64,000 nucleotides of DNA, from assembly GCF_000576555.1 (NCBI RefSeq), contig NZ_CP007145.1, forward strand, positions 620,001 through 684,000, written 5' to 3'. Below the pieces are notes generated by a model. It was given only the letters and a program-made list of their open reading frames with translations, did no database searches and had not been told where the DNA came from. The position numbers and the translations under genes are program-made. The stretch is from Hymenobacter swuensis DY53 (GTDB lineage: Bacteria > Bacteroidota > Bacteroidia > Cytophagales > Hymenobacteraceae). Shown piece by piece: positions 46,401 to 55,510 of this stretch. Position 1 is the stretch's first letter, and each line of letters starts with the position of its first letter.

Positions 46401-47087
46401 TCAGCGCACTTCCTTCTTGAATTCCTCGGCCCAGTGGTCGGCCAGGCGGGTAGGCTCCGGCAGCTTGTATCCGCGCAGGCAGGCCAGGGTGAGGCGGGTG
46501 GCGGTGGCTTGGTCGCAGCGGTGGCCGGGACTCACGAACAGCGGATTGACCTTGTCCTTGCTGCGGATGACTTCGCCCAACAACTCACCCTGCTTATCGG
46601 TGAGCGGCGTGATGCTGCCTTTGGTCAGGGCCGGCTCCTGAAATGTGCCCGTGAGCTTCTGCTTGGCCACGCCGAAAGTGGGCACATCCAGCTCCACACC
46701 CAGGTGCGCGGCAATACCCATGCGGCGCGGATGGGCAATTCCGTGGCCATCCACCATAATGATGTCCGGCTGCTGCCGGAGCTTCTCATAGGCCATCAAT
46801 AGGTTAGGAGCCTCACGGAAGGCCAACAGGCCCGGAATGTAGGGCAGCGTAACCGGGCTGACGTGGTATACTTTCTCTACCAGCTCCAGAGACGGAAAAC
46901 GCAGCAGCACAAATACCGACAACACCGTCTCGGGGGTAGGGAAGGAGGAGTCGCAGCCAGCAATAAGCTGGGGCTCCTGAGGCAGCGGCTCCAGCCGGAT
47001 GCGGGTCCGCAATTCGTCCTGCAGGCGGGTCAGGTCACGAACAACAACAGGGTCAGGAGCCGGGCCGGGGGGGCGGTAGTAAGCCAT
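46401..47087 (-). CDS. nfi: Endonuclease V (deoxyinosine 3'-endonuclease)
   Basis: A 228-residue DNA repair enzyme that nicks DNA next to deoxyinosine. Family motifs are AGCDSSF (metal-binding Asp), FPSLELVEKVY, LPYIPGLLAFRE with the second acidic ligand, and VDGHGIAHPRRMGIA with HLG following. VPTFGVAKQKL, NPLFVSPGHR and YKLPEPTRLAD also match endonuclease V. ATG 47087 begins the conserved part; the longer frame is not needed. Divergent from the DUF1990-type pair. Confidence 0.95.
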   Translation of the reverse strand: MAYYRPPGPAPDPVVVRDLTRLQDELRTRIRLEPLPQEPQLIAGCDSSFPTPETVLSVFVLLRFPSLELVEKVYHVSPVTLPYIPGLLAFREAPNLLMAYEKLRQQPDIIMVDGHGIAHPRRMGIAAHLGVELDVPTFGVAKQKLTGTFQEPALTKGSITPLTDKQGELLGEVIRSKDKVNPLFVSPGHRCDQATATRLTLACLRGYKLPEPTRLADHWAEEFKKEVR

Positions 47088-47193
47088 GGGTAGGGGAATG
47101 AGTGGAACCGAGTGTACTACGGCCGGGCCGGCCGGGTTGTAGAACCTGGGGCCGTCGGGCACGTTAGCCACTAAATCAACAGCTGTACATCTC

Positions 47194-47763
47194 ATGGCCA
47201 AATCTGAACAACCAGCCCACACCGGTAGCGGCGCGTTCTTTGAGCGGCGTTATTGGATTGACGTGCAGCGGCCCCGCGGAACGGCTGCCGAGCTGCTGGA
47301 CCATATTAAGTGCCACCTGCCCGAGTATTCACCGGATTTGCTGGCCGATTTCGAAAAAACCAAAGGCCAAGGCCATTGTCTGGCCGAAGGTGACGAGTTC
47401 GGAATTAAGATTCTGGGCCCCTGGAATGGCGACGTGCGCGTGACGAAAGTAGAGGCCGACCAGTTTGAGCTGACGACCCTGGAAAGCCACCCCGAAGCGG
47501 GGCGTATTTGCTTTTCGCTGCGGCCCCACGTCTCCCTGCCCGATACGCTGCGGTTCGAGATTCACTCCCGGGCCCGCTCCCGCGACGGATTGGTGGCCTT
47601 TACTTACGACACCTTGGGCTTGGGCAAACGAGTGCAGCAGCAAACCTGGGAAACCTTCTGCCAGCGCGTGGCGGAGCATAGCGGTGGGCTGCTGCTGGGC
47701 CCGGTACAGGTAGAAACCATCCGGCAGGACGATTCCGGAACTGAAGTGACCCACGATGCCTAA
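47194..47763 (+). CDS. DUF1990-like protein, first of a pair
   Basis: A 189-residue soluble protein that resembles the DUF1990/YndJ-type fold: an N-terminal RYWIDVQRPRG...LLDHI segment, LESHPEAGRICFSLRP (about residues 95-110), a beta region ending FEIHSRARSRDG, then LGLGKRVQQQTWETFCQRV. Function unknown. Its 3' end overlaps the next gene by 8 bp in another frame, so the two are translationally coupled. The pairing with a second DUF1990-type protein suggests a heterodimer. Confidence 0.65.
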   Translation: MAKSEQPAHTGSGAFFERRYWIDVQRPRGTAAELLDHIKCHLPEYSPDLLADFEKTKGQGHCLAEGDEFGIKILGPWNGDVRVTKVEADQFELTTLESHPEAGRICFSLRPHVSLPDTLRFEIHSRARSRDGLVAFTYDTLGLGKRVQQQTWETFCQRVAEHSGGLLLGPVQVETIRQDDSGTEVTHDA

Positions 47764-48478
47764 GCCGCCACCGCTCTACGAACTGCAGAAACGCCGCCTC
47801 GATTCCTATTCCCAGGCGGGCTATAATTTCGACCCGGACCGGGCCGACGATTACACCACTGCCAACGGCTGGCGGGTTGACGACTACGAAACCGAGCTAC
47901 CCGCTGAAGCTGCCGGTCCGGCCGAAGCGCACGGCTCCTGGGCCGCCGCCCGCGAGGTACTGCGTAATTACACCTTCCCACCACCCGGCCTCATCACGGG
48001 TATTTTTTTGCCCGACCAGCCCCTGGACAAGCGCGTGATGGTGCTGCGGGGGCAGTTTCTGCTGTTTACTTTCTGGTTTGGTGTGCGCATCGGAGGCGTG
48101 ACGGACGAAACCCGTACCCTGCCCGACGGCTCCCGTGAGCAGGTATGGGGCTATAACTACCGTACGCTGGAAGGCCATTTCGAGCGGGGCCAGATTGAGT
48201 TTATGGTCCACAAAAACCTCACTACGGGGCGCATATGGTTTCATATTCACGCCTACTCTCAGACGGGCCGCATCAGCAACCCGTTCTACTGGCTGGGTTT
48301 TAAGCTATTCGGCCGGATGCTGCAGAAGCGGTTCTCCAATGAGTCGGTGAGGCGGTTGCGGGAGCAGGTAGAGGAAATGCTGCGCAACGGCTGGACGACC
48401 CCCGACGCCCAAGAAGCTCCGCCGGTACAAGCAGTTTCCTCGGAAGCAGGGGCTCAGGAGCAATTGCATAAGAATTAA
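47756..48478 (+). CDS. DUF1990 family protein
   Basis: A 240-residue soluble protein with the DUF1990 pattern: YGYN-like YNYRTLEGHFERGQIEFMVH (key words RTLEGH and GQIEF), then TGRIWFHIHAYSQTGR with a long basic C-terminal helix (MLQKRFSNESVRRLREQ). The last ~35 residues are Glu/Ala/Gln-rich and disordered. Function is unknown; DUF1990 proteins occur widely in bacteria and plants. Second gene of a two-gene operon with its own strong terminator. Confidence 0.82.
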   Translation: MPKPPPLYELQKRRLDSYSQAGYNFDPDRADDYTTANGWRVDDYETELPAEAAGPAEAHGSWAAAREVLRNYTFPPPGLITGIFLPDQPLDKRVMVLRGQFLLFTFWFGVRIGGVTDETRTLPDGSREQVWGYNYRTLEGHFERGQIEFMVHKNLTTGRIWFHIHAYSQTGRISNPFYWLGFKLFGRMLQKRFSNESVRRLREQVEEMLRNGWTTPDAQEAPPVQAVSSEAGAQEQLHKN

Positions 48479-48483
48479 GTAGC

Positions 48484-48527
48484 CTGATAAAACCCGAAGC
48501 CTCGTACGAGGCTTCGGGTTTTATCAG
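48484..48527. terminator. Perfect 44-nt palindromic terminator
   Basis: Two exact 22-nt arms (ATAAAACCCGAAGCCTCGT/ACGAGGCTTCGGGTTTTAT core). Lies between the DUF1990 gene and the convergent cytochrome gene, serving both. Confidence 0.93.
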
Positions 48528-48545
48528 CAACGTGCCAGCAGCTCG

Positions 48546-49205
48546 TTACGCTTCGTGGGCTGGCTCGCCGCCATGAATCATGTCGGAGGTAATGCCGGGC
48601 TCGTGGGTGACTTCGGCCCGGAACACGCCGAAGATGTGTGCCACTATGAAAGCCAGCACCACGTACATCGACACCTCGTGGACTTCCTTGCACAGATGCT
48701 CGATGGAGCGGAAATAATCTTCAAATACCAAGATCAGCCCCGTAACGACCATCACGGCCAGCACCACATAAAAACCCCGGTACATATACCGTACAAAGAT
48801 GCCTTTGTGGGCTTCCTCGTCGCCTTGGGCGGCACGGGTTTTCAGAGCAGCCAGCTTGGCGGCCGTGCGCTGACTGCCACGCTGCCGGAAGCTTACCAAC
48901 ACCCGGTAAGCCAGCAGTACCGAAAGCAGAATGCCAATCCAAATGTGCCAGTCCCAGATGCGGTGCGCCACAATGCGCGTAAGGCCGCGTAATTGGTCGG
49001 GAGCCATGGTCACGCCTTTGTCAGCCAGGGCTTTGCTGAACTCGGGAGCCAGGCTCTTGACCTTCAAAATGACAAACAGGAACAGAATGGTAACGAGCTG
49101 GCTGAGCACTAGGGCCGAGTTGGCCCAGTGCCAGATGCGCAGTCCCAGGGAGTTGCGCTTTGGGCCGCCGGTAACGGGTGCCGGAGTGGTGTGCGGATAA
49201 GGCAT
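48546..49205 (-). CDS. Cytochrome b/b6-domain membrane protein
   Basis: A 219-residue protein with four main transmembrane helices resembling the cytochrome b561/Ni-Fe hydrogenase cytochrome b subunit group. Membrane or near-membrane His residues that may bind heme are in RIWHWANSALVL (residue ~25), AHRIWDWHIWIGI (~85-97), EHLCKEVHEVSMYV (~175) and AFIVAHIFGVF (~190). It likely transfers electrons between quinone and a redox partner; the partner is not in the window. It shares its terminator with the DUF1990 pair. Confidence 0.85.
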   Translation of the reverse strand: MPYPHTTPAPVTGGPKRNSLGLRIWHWANSALVLSQLVTILFLFVILKVKSLAPEFSKALADKGVTMAPDQLRGLTRIVAHRIWDWHIWIGILLSVLLAYRVLVSFRQRGSQRTAAKLAALKTRAAQGDEEAHKGIFVRYMYRGFYVVLAVMVVTGLILVFEDYFRSIEHLCKEVHEVSMYVVLAFIVAHIFGVFRAEVTHEPGITSDMIHGGEPAHEA

Positions 49206-49374
49206 CAGGAAAAAAAGAGGGGAGAGGTTGAAGAGGTAAGGTACAGCCCCGCTGCGAAGATTGCCACGCCTGCCCGCAGGTTTCTCCAGCCGCAGGGGAA
49301 AACAATAGCGCGCTGAAACCGTTTCTATGGTTCGTGCTGAATCGTTCAGTCTTCTCTACAACCAACCTCCTCTC

Positions 49375-50415
49375 ATGTCAGCAGCAAAAGGATACGCCGC
49401 TCAGGCGGCCCACGCCCCTCTCACTCCCTTTAATTTTGAACGCCGCGAAGTAGGCCCGCACGATGTGCGCATTGAAATTCTGTTCTGTGGGGTCTGCCAC
49501 TCCGATGTGCATCAGGTGCGCGACGAGTGGGGTGGCTCTATCTTTCCCATGGTACCCGGCCACGAAATTGTGGGCCGCGTAACCGAAGTCGGGGCTCACG
49601 TACAGGGCTTCAAAGCCGGTGACCTGGCCGGCGTCGGCTGCATGGTGGACTCCTGCCAGCACTGCGCCGAATGCAACGACGGCCTAGAGCAGTATTGCGA
49701 CAATGGCTTCGTGGGTACGTACAACGCCAAAGGCAAAGATGGCCAGCCTACCTATGGCGGCTATTCCAACAGCATTGTGGTAACGGAGAAATTCGTGCTG
49801 CACGTTTCTGAAAAGCTGGACCTGGCCCGCGTAGCACCGCTGCTGTGCGCCGGTATCACCACCTGGTCGCCGCTGCGCCAGTGGAACGCCAAGCAGGGCG
49901 ACCGGGTAGCCGTAATGGGCCTAGGCGGCCTGGGCCACATGGCGGTGAAATTCGCCGCTGCCATGGGCTGCGAAGTAACCGTGCTCAGCACCTCGCCTTC
50001 TAAGGAAGAAGATGCCAAAGCCCTGGGTGCCCACAAATTCGTGGTGACCAAGGACCCTGAGGCCATGAAAGGCATCAGCAACTATTTTGACCTGATCATC
50101 AACACCGTGTCGGCCCCGATGGACCTGACGCCCTATGTAGCAAGCTTGCGCCTCGATGGCACGATGGTACTGCTGGGCGTACCGCCGGAAGCGCCGCAAC
50201 TGCACGCCTTCAACCTCATTGCCAAGCGCCGCCGCATTGCCGGCTCGCTGATTGGCGGCATCCAGGAAACCCAGGAAATGCTGGATTTCTGCGCCGAGCA
50301 CAACGTGATGAGCGATGTAGAAATCATCCGAATGGACTACATCAACGAAGCGTACGAGCGGATGATGAAGTCTGACGTGAAGTACCGCTTCGTGCTCGAT
50401 CTGGCCACGATTTAA
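49375..50415 (+). CDS. Zinc-dependent alcohol/aldehyde reductase (YahK-like)
   Basis: A 346-residue NADP-dependent medium-chain alcohol dehydrogenase of the cinnamyl alcohol/YahK group. Zinc ligands are in FCGVCHSDVHQ (about residue 42) and VPGHEIVG; the structural zinc Cys are in DSCQHCAECNDGLEQYC (about 95-112); the cofactor motif is GLGGLGHMAVK. It resembles E. coli YahK across its length, including GGIQETQEMLDFCAEH. It reduces aldehydes to alcohols in the cytoplasm. ATG 49375 fits the family start. The inverted repeat at 50434-50549 follows and may end transcription. Confidence 0.92.
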   Translation: MSAAKGYAAQAAHAPLTPFNFERREVGPHDVRIEILFCGVCHSDVHQVRDEWGGSIFPMVPGHEIVGRVTEVGAHVQGFKAGDLAGVGCMVDSCQHCAECNDGLEQYCDNGFVGTYNAKGKDGQPTYGGYSNSIVVTEKFVLHVSEKLDLARVAPLLCAGITTWSPLRQWNAKQGDRVAVMGLGGLGHMAVKFAAAMGCEVTVLSTSPSKEEDAKALGAHKFVVTKDPEAMKGISNYFDLIINTVSAPMDLTPYVASLRLDGTMVLLGVPPEAPQLHAFNLIAKRRRIAGSLIGGIQETQEMLDFCAEHNVMSDVEIIRMDYINEAYERMMKSDVKYRFVLDLATI

Positions 50416-50433
50416 CTGTTATTACCGAACACA

Positions 50434-50549
50434 AAAGCCTGTTATCCTGAGCGGAGCGAAGGACCTTATTGCGGTAGAACGACACTCGTAACAACGACTC
50501 GTTCAGACTTCATAAGGTCCTCGCTCCGCTCAGAATGACAGGCTTTTTT
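50434..50549. repeat. Dispersed inverted repeat, type 2, copy C
   Basis: Left arm (50434-50469) has AAAAGCCTGT then CCTGAGCGGAGCGAAGGACC; right arm (50512-50548) is its imperfect complement with GGTCCTCGCTCCGCTCAG and ACAGGCTTTTTT. The centre is not symmetric. The same arms occur at 57977-58075. Being right after the alcohol dehydrogenase stop, with a T-run, it probably also terminates transcription. Confidence 0.85.
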
Positions 50550-50562
50550 GTGTGTGCATGAC

Positions 50563-51051
50563 TCACTCCTTTTCCACCGGGTACTGAAACTCACCTTCCA
50601 GCGTAAAGCGGCGGCCCCCCCGGCCGGCTTCGCACACCTGGCAACGGTAGGTGCCGCGCAGCCAGTGCCGCGAGGCATCTACGCCCGTGATAACAACGGT
50701 GCCAGTGTTCTGGCCGCAGGATTTAGAGTAAGCCGCCACCTTGCCAAAGCGGTAGGACGCGTCCCGGTTGCGCCCGCTCAGAATTTCCTGGAAGCTGTAG
50801 CTGCCCGCCTGAATGGGAAACCGGTCGATGATGATGGTCAGCCCTTCGCCGTCAGGGTCGTCGGCCCGCACCACGTTCAGACGCAGAGCGCGGTCCTCGC
50901 TCAGGAAGAAGCGGGAGCTGATGGTATCCGCTTTTACGGCTTCTCCATTGATGCGCATCGTAAGCTGGCGGGCCGTATCGGGAACCGGACGGGGATGCTT
51001 GGGAACCAGGCTCAGCAGCGGCAGAAGCAGGAGAGGAAGCAGACGTTTCAT
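50563..51051 (-). CDS. Hypothetical exported protein (DUF6252-like), 162 residues
   Basis: A 162-residue protein with a signal-like N-terminus (LLPLLLLPLLSLVPKHP). The mature part is beta-rich: INGEAVKADTISSRFFLSED, VVITGVDASRHWLRGTYRC, RRFTLEGEFQYP. This layout is like the small beta-sandwich lipoproteins common in Bacteroidota (DUF6252 type), but it has no lipobox, and I cannot name the family with confidence. A Cys pair (YRCQVCE) near the end may form a disulphide. Single gene; starts at ATG 51051. Confidence 0.62.
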   Translation of the reverse strand: MKRLLPLLLLPLLSLVPKHPRPVPDTARQLTMRINGEAVKADTISSRFFLSEDRALRLNVVRADDPDGEGLTIIIDRFPIQAGSYSFQEILSGRNRDASYRFGKVAAYSKSCGQNTGTVVITGVDASRHWLRGTYRCQVCEAGRGGRRFTLEGEFQYPVEKE

Positions 51052-51110
51052 AGGCGGAGCAAAGCAAGAACCAGCCCAGAAGATAAGGGAAAGCCCTGTT
51101 TCTCTCAACT

Positions 51111-51150
51111 GTCATTCCGAGCGAAACGCAGGAATGATACTCTTTGGTAA
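51111..51150. repeat. Partial dispersed repeat, type 1, copy E
   Basis: GTCATTCCGAGCGAAACGCA followed by GGAATGATAC, a solo copy of the GTCATTCCGAGC arm seen in repeats A and B. It lies between the exported protein gene and the aminotransferase gene. Confidence 0.6.
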
Positions 51151-51165
51151 CAACTTCTTAGCTGC

Positions 51166-52365
51166 TTATTCCAGCGTACGGCCTGGATACTGCTCCAGCG
51201 CCGCTGCCAGGCAGTCCATGGCTTTACCGATGACTTCCTGGTTGACGACGTAGGCCAGGCGCACCTGCTGGCGGCCCAGCCCCGGCGTGGCGTAGAAGCC
51301 AGAGGCCGGGGAAATCATCAGCGTCTGGCCGTGGTGACTGAAGCTTTCGAGCAGCCACTGCGCAAACCGGTCGGCGTCATCTACGGGCAAATGGGCAATG
51401 ACGTAGAAGGCCCCGCTGGGTGTGGGCACCTGTACGCCGGGCATGGCCCGCATACGGCGCAGCATCAGGTCACGGCGGGCCAGGTACTCGGCTTTGGTGT
51501 GGTCGAAGTAGGTTTCGGGCAGGTCGGCGGCGGCTTCGGCCAGCAGCTGCCCCAGGCCGGGCGGACTCACCCGCAGTTGCGCCAGCTTGAAAAACACGTC
51601 ACGCAGAGCACGGTTTTTGGTCACGATGGCCCCAATGCGGGCGCCGCAGGCACTGTAGCGCTTCGAGATGGTGTCGAGCAGCACAATGTGGTCGTCGGCT
51701 CCCTGCAGGTGCAGGGCGCTGGTGTACTCCGCGTCGTAGCAGAATTCCCGATAGGCCTCGTCAGAAAGCAGGTAGAGGTTGTGGCGCAGACACAGGTCCT
51801 TGAGCTGCTCCATTTCCGCCCGACTGTACACGTAGCCGGTAGGGTTGTTGGGACTGCAGATCAGAATGGCTTTGGTGCGGGGCGTAATCCTGCGTTCAAA
51901 ATCTGTAATAGGCGGCAAAGCAAAATTGTCCTCCAGGCGCGCTGTAACGGCCACTACGTGGGTGCCCGTGGCGACGGCAAAAGCCGCGTATGGACCATAA
52001 AAGGGCTCCGGCACAATGAACTCGTCGCCGGGGTCAAGGCAGCCCAACAAGGCAAACGAAATGGCCTCGCTGCCCCCGGTGGTTACCAGCACATCCTCAG
52101 GCACTACCGGCAGCCCCAGACGCTGGTAGTACTCGGCCAGCTTGTGACGGTAGCTCAGGTAGCCGGCCGTGGGGCTGTATTCCAGCACCTCAATGCTGGC
52201 CTGCTGTACCGCCGCCAGCATGGCCGGGGGCGTTTCGATATCGGGTTGGCCGATGTTGAGGGGATGCACGATGAGGCCGCGCTGGCGGGCGGCATCGGCG
52301 TAAGGTGTGAGTTTGCGGTACGGAGAAGCAGGCAAAGCCACCCCGCGCTGAGAAAGTTGCAGCAT
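51166..52365 (-). CDS. Class I/II aminotransferase (aspartate aminotransferase-like)
   Basis: A 399-residue PLP enzyme of the fold-type I aminotransferase family. Motifs are LNIGQPDIETP near the start, TTGGSEAI (substrate/PLP contact), CSPNNPTGYVYS, LSDEAYREFCYD, and SKRYSACGARIG with the PLP lysine. RLAYVV near the end carries the carboxylate-binding Arg. It probably acts on aspartate or another amino acid, making keto acids in the cytoplasm. The precise substrate is uncertain. ATG 52365 fits the family start. Confidence 0.9.
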   Translation of the reverse strand: MLQLSQRGVALPASPYRKLTPYADAARQRGLIVHPLNIGQPDIETPPAMLAAVQQASIEVLEYSPTAGYLSYRHKLAEYYQRLGLPVVPEDVLVTTGGSEAISFALLGCLDPGDEFIVPEPFYGPYAAFAVATGTHVVAVTARLEDNFALPPITDFERRITPRTKAILICSPNNPTGYVYSRAEMEQLKDLCLRHNLYLLSDEAYREFCYDAEYTSALHLQGADDHIVLLDTISKRYSACGARIGAIVTKNRALRDVFFKLAQLRVSPPGLGQLLAEAAADLPETYFDHTKAEYLARRDLMLRRMRAMPGVQVPTPSGAFYVIAHLPVDDADRFAQWLLESFSHHGQTLMISPASGFYATPGLGRQQVRLAYVVNQEVIGKAMDCLAAALEQYPGRTLE

Positions 52366-52474
52366 GGGTTTAAAGATAGGTCGGCGACTGTAGAAACCTA
52401 GTATAAAACCCCGAAAAGGCACTCCCGGATGCGCTGCCGACAACCTCTCCGCCTGCCTGGTGGTTTACGCTCGT

Positions 52475-52996
52475 ATGCTGACTCCCAACCAACCCGAAGT
52501 GTGGCTGCGTGGCCCGTTACCCGCTCTGTCACCGTTGCTGCAGCCCCTGGCCCACGCGCTGCTGCAGGCGCGGGAAGAGCTGACGGCCGCGCTACACGAC
52601 TTTCCCGATGAGCTGCTGGCCGCCCGCCCGGCCGGGGTGGCTTCCGTGGGCTTTCACCTGCGCCACCTGAGCGGAGTGCTGGACCGGATGCAGACCTACG
52701 CCCGCCACGAGCCGCTCAGCGCGGAGCAGTTTGCGTACCTGGCCGCCGAAAAAGAGGGACTGATGCCGCCCCAGACCACGGCAGAGCTGCTGCAAGCTTT
52801 TTCCGAAGCCGTGGATGCCATGCTCCAGACCCTGCGCGCCACGCCCGAGGCAGTGCTGCCGGAGTTTCGGCCGGTAGGGCGGGCGGGGCTGCCCAGTACC
52901 GTAATGGGCCTGCTGACCCATGCCGCCGAGCATACTACGCGCCACACCGGTCAGCTTCTGGTAACGGCTCGGGTGGCGCGGGCCGGCATCCGGTAA
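52475..52996 (+). CDS. DinB-family metal-binding protein
   Basis: A 173-residue four-helix bundle protein of the DinB/YfiT type. Metal ligands are expected from HLRHLSG (about residue 57) and HAAEHTTRH (about 152), the usual three-His arrangement. DinB-like proteins include thiol-dependent transferases and many of unknown role. ATG 52475 is used; a GTG five codons upstream is possible. Its 3' end faces the GH16 gene (12 bp apart), so the two converge with no clear terminator between. Confidence 0.8.
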   Translation: MLTPNQPEVWLRGPLPALSPLLQPLAHALLQAREELTAALHDFPDELLAARPAGVASVGFHLRHLSGVLDRMQTYARHEPLSAEQFAYLAAEKEGLMPPQTTAELLQAFSEAVDAMLQTLRATPEAVLPEFRPVGRAGLPSTVMGLLTHAAEHTTRHTGQLLVTARVARAGIR

Positions 52997-53007
52997 AGGC
53001 ACGCTGC

Positions 53008-53904
53008 TTATCGGTTGGCAGTGGGCTTGAGCACGGCTTTCTGCTTATATACTTTAATGTAGTCGATGACAAGCGTGCTTTGCCGTTGATCGGGCAGGCC
53101 GGGCCATAGGCCAGGAGTGGCGTAGTTCGTCACGGCTTGGTTGGCAATGATATCAGTCGGAGCCGCGTAGGTGGGAATTTCCGCAGCTGGCACCGTTCTG
53201 AGCCACTTCCGGTCCAGGTAATAAGTAACTGCTTCCGCCGTCCAGATAACGGAAAACGTATGGAAGCCCTGGGTCAGATCTGGGGTACCGGGGTAGCGGT
53301 AATGAAATTCCTTGGCCCGGTACGGCTCGGTGGAAGAGCTGAAGTGAATGTTGTTGGATACCTCGCGTGGGTCGCCGCCTTCAAAAATGTCGATTTCGGT
53401 GGGGCCACTCGAAAGCCAGAATGCGGGCCAGGTACCCAGGCCGCCGCCCAGCTTACACCGGATTTCAAATAACCCGTACTGAAACCCCCGGTTACCTTCC
53501 CAGCGGGCGGTATCGCCTAGGGCGGGGTTGGGCCGGAAGGTAGGTTTGAGGTTAATCCAGCCCGACTCATAGTGCAACAGCTTCATGGTGTCGCGGCCAT
53601 CTATGGAGTATCGGTATTCCATCGGCTCAGCCAGCGGGCGGGCCGTCAGGTGCAGGTTGCCGTCGTGCAGTTCCGCATTGCGACGGTCGTAGTATTCATC
53701 CTCAATTTTATTGCCCACCAAGGTTCGGTAGTTGTCGGGCGTAAACTGCCAGGGCGAGCGGGCCTCCATATCGGCTATGTCCCGGTAAGTATCGAAATCA
53801 TCCAGGAACACCAGCTGCCAGTCGCGGTAACGCAACGGCTTCTGGGCCTGCGCCGATGGCTGAACAGTCTGGAACAGGATAAACAGGGCAAGCAGCTTCT
53901 TCAT
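53008..53904 (-). CDS. Glycoside hydrolase family 16 enzyme, exported
   Basis: A 298-residue secreted beta-glucanase-like enzyme. A signal peptide (LFILFQTVQPSAQAQ) is followed by a jelly-roll fold. The catalytic motif ExDxxE is TEIDIFEGG (about residues 168-176), and the preceding FQYGLFEIRCKL and TWPAFWLSS, plus HTFSVIWTAEAVTYYLD, are GH16 signs. The substrate (laminarin, lichenin, agar, carrageenan) cannot be read. No sorting domain is seen, so it is probably periplasmic. It lies alone; not part of a clear polysaccharide locus. Confidence 0.92.
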   Translation of the reverse strand: MKKLLALFILFQTVQPSAQAQKPLRYRDWQLVFLDDFDTYRDIADMEARSPWQFTPDNYRTLVGNKIEDEYYDRRNAELHDGNLHLTARPLAEPMEYRYSIDGRDTMKLLHYESGWINLKPTFRPNPALGDTARWEGNRGFQYGLFEIRCKLGGGLGTWPAFWLSSGPTEIDIFEGGDPREVSNNIHFSSSTEPYRAKEFHYRYPGTPDLTQGFHTFSVIWTAEAVTYYLDRKWLRTVPAAEIPTYAAPTDIIANQAVTNYATPGLWPGLPDQRQSTLVIDYIKVYKQKAVLKPTANR

Positions 53905-54122
53905 AAGGCGAATAAGGAACTACCTGCTCTAACGCGCGACAAGGCAGAAAAGGTACTAGTGGGTAGTTGTAAGCCCCATCAGGGATATAAGCGCATCATG
54001 CAGATCGGAGCAAAGCATGACGCGCTTTGGTCAGCAGCTTCTCCCAAATCAATATCTACGCCAACGGGCGGCCTCCTTGCCGGAAGCCGCCCGTTCTTAA
54101 ATAAGGCGTATGCCCAGGTCGG

Positions 54123-54971
54123 TTAGTACATGGCGTCGATGCCCGACTTGTCGCCGGCAGAGAGACCAGTACGCTGGATGTTGAAGGTGGAGCCGTCCTT
54201 CTTAGTGATGGTGGGCTGGCCGTTGCTGGAGAAGGAGAACGAGCCGTACATCATGATGGAGCCGAAATCGAGCACGCCGTAGTCGGTGCCGCCGTAGCCC
54301 AGGGCCGAATACTTGGTGAAGTTGCCCTCGTAACCCGACTGAATGTTCTGAGTGAGGATGTTCACGTAGTTGTCCCGGTCGGTGCGGGTTTGCTCGTGGA
54401 ACAGGCCCAGCGCGTGCCCGATTTCGTGGATGGTGTTGCCGGTGGTGCAGCCTGATGCCAGATTAATGTACTGCCGGCCGCCCACCATGCCGATGTTGGA
54501 GGAGCAGCCCGAGCCTACCCGGAACGTCACGTAGTTGCTCTGGGTGGTGCGCTGCACGAAGCGTACCGGGGAGTTGGCCTGCCAGTGGGAAATGGCGCTG
54601 GTCACGCGGCTCTGGCTGGGCAGCGCGGCATCAATAGTGTAATATACCACGGCCGAGGGCCAGCGGCCGGTGGTGCGGCCGGCACTGCTAGGGCGGTTCT
54701 GGCCCTCAGAAGCTGCTACCTGCTCGGCCGTCAGCAGAATGTCGCCTTCGTACACCTTCTCCCCGTTGATTTCCTGGTAGGTGATGGACTCCCCGCCCCA
54801 GGTACCGGCTTTGGCCGCACCCGTCTGGCCGGGGTAGGCTTCCTCGGCCTTGGCATCCTGGGCCTGCTCTACCTGCGCGGGCTGGGTTTCGTTTTCCTTG
54901 TTGCAACTTGCTAAGGAAATAGTACCAACGGTTGTCAGCAGGGCGAGGACGGAAAATGGTTGTTTGCGCAT
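54123..54971 (-). CDS. Astacin-family (M12A) zinc metalloprotease lipoprotein
   Basis: A 282-residue predicted lipoprotein protease. Signal peptide with lipobox LASC (Cys 23), an acidic/glutamine-rich prosegment, then the astacin domain: HEIGHALGLFHE zinc motif near residues 182-193 and the Met-turn in IMMYGS near 240. Cys residues around SGCSSN and ASGC fit the astacin disulphides. It would cleave peptides or envelope proteins outside the cytoplasm. Single gene, starting at ATG 54971; no terminator is obvious. Confidence 0.92.
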   Translation of the reverse strand: MRKQPFSVLALLTTVGTISLASCNKENETQPAQVEQAQDAKAEEAYPGQTGAAKAGTWGGESITYQEINGEKVYEGDILLTAEQVAASEGQNRPSSAGRTTGRWPSAVVYYTIDAALPSQSRVTSAISHWQANSPVRFVQRTTQSNYVTFRVGSGCSSNIGMVGGRQYINLASGCTTGNTIHEIGHALGLFHEQTRTDRDNYVNILTQNIQSGYEGNFTKYSALGYGGTDYGVLDFGSIMMYGSFSFSSNGQPTITKKDGSTFNIQRTGLSAGDKSGIDAMY

Positions 54972-55097
54972 GTTGTGTAGGGTTTGGTTGTGGATAGCCG
55001 GATAACGTGCATCGGAAAAGAAATATTCTCTTAGGGTTTGAACAAAATTTTGGGATGAATATCGGCCATATCATTCGGAGCCGACGATGACTCATAA

Positions 55098-55427
55098 GTG
55101 GCCCTCAAAACCCTGCTCCAGAACATCGAGGCCAACGCCGCTGCCCTGGCCGCCAAGGGCCAGCAGCCCCAGGATACCCAGCAGCTCCAGGACCTTTACG
55201 ATGCGCTGGTGGCCGATACCACCAGCCAGGGCAGCCAGATGAGCACCCAGAAGGGCAACACCGAGGAAAACCTGACGGTGCTCAACGCCCTCTACGAGCC
55301 CATGACCCACCTCTTCAGCGACGGCAAAGCCCTCTACGGCCGCTCCGATAAAGCCAAAGCCCAGGACTACACCTTCCGGCAGCTGCTGAAGCGCGTGCGC
55401 CGCGAACGAAAAGCCGAACCGGCGTAA
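55098..55427 (+). CDS. Small hypothetical protein, 109 residues
   Basis: A 109-residue soluble helical protein. It has no ATG: an in-frame TAA lies directly before GTG 55098, so GTG is the only start. The product is alanine/glutamine-rich at the N-terminus, then YEPMTHLFSDGKALYGRSDKAK, here marked by DGKALYG, then a basic C-terminus (RQLLKRVRRERK). I do not recognise a family. GC content and codon use match the genome, and a good terminator follows, which supports it as real. Confidence 0.7.
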   Translation: MALKTLLQNIEANAAALAAKGQQPQDTQQLQDLYDALVADTTSQGSQMSTQKGNTEENLTVLNALYEPMTHLFSDGKALYGRSDKAKAQDYTFRQLLKRVRRERKAEPA

Positions 55428-55445
55428 GTCACTTGATTGAAAATG

Positions 55446-55475
55446 AAACAGGGCACCCGGTGGGTGCCCTGTTTT
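55446..55475 (+). terminator. Terminator of the small hypothetical gene
   Basis: AAACAGGGCACCC pairs with GGGTGCCCTGTTT, followed by a short T-run, 18 bp after the stop. Confidence 0.9.
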
Positions 55476-55510
55476 GTGTTGGGGGAAGTAACATCAGACC
55501 CACACACCCA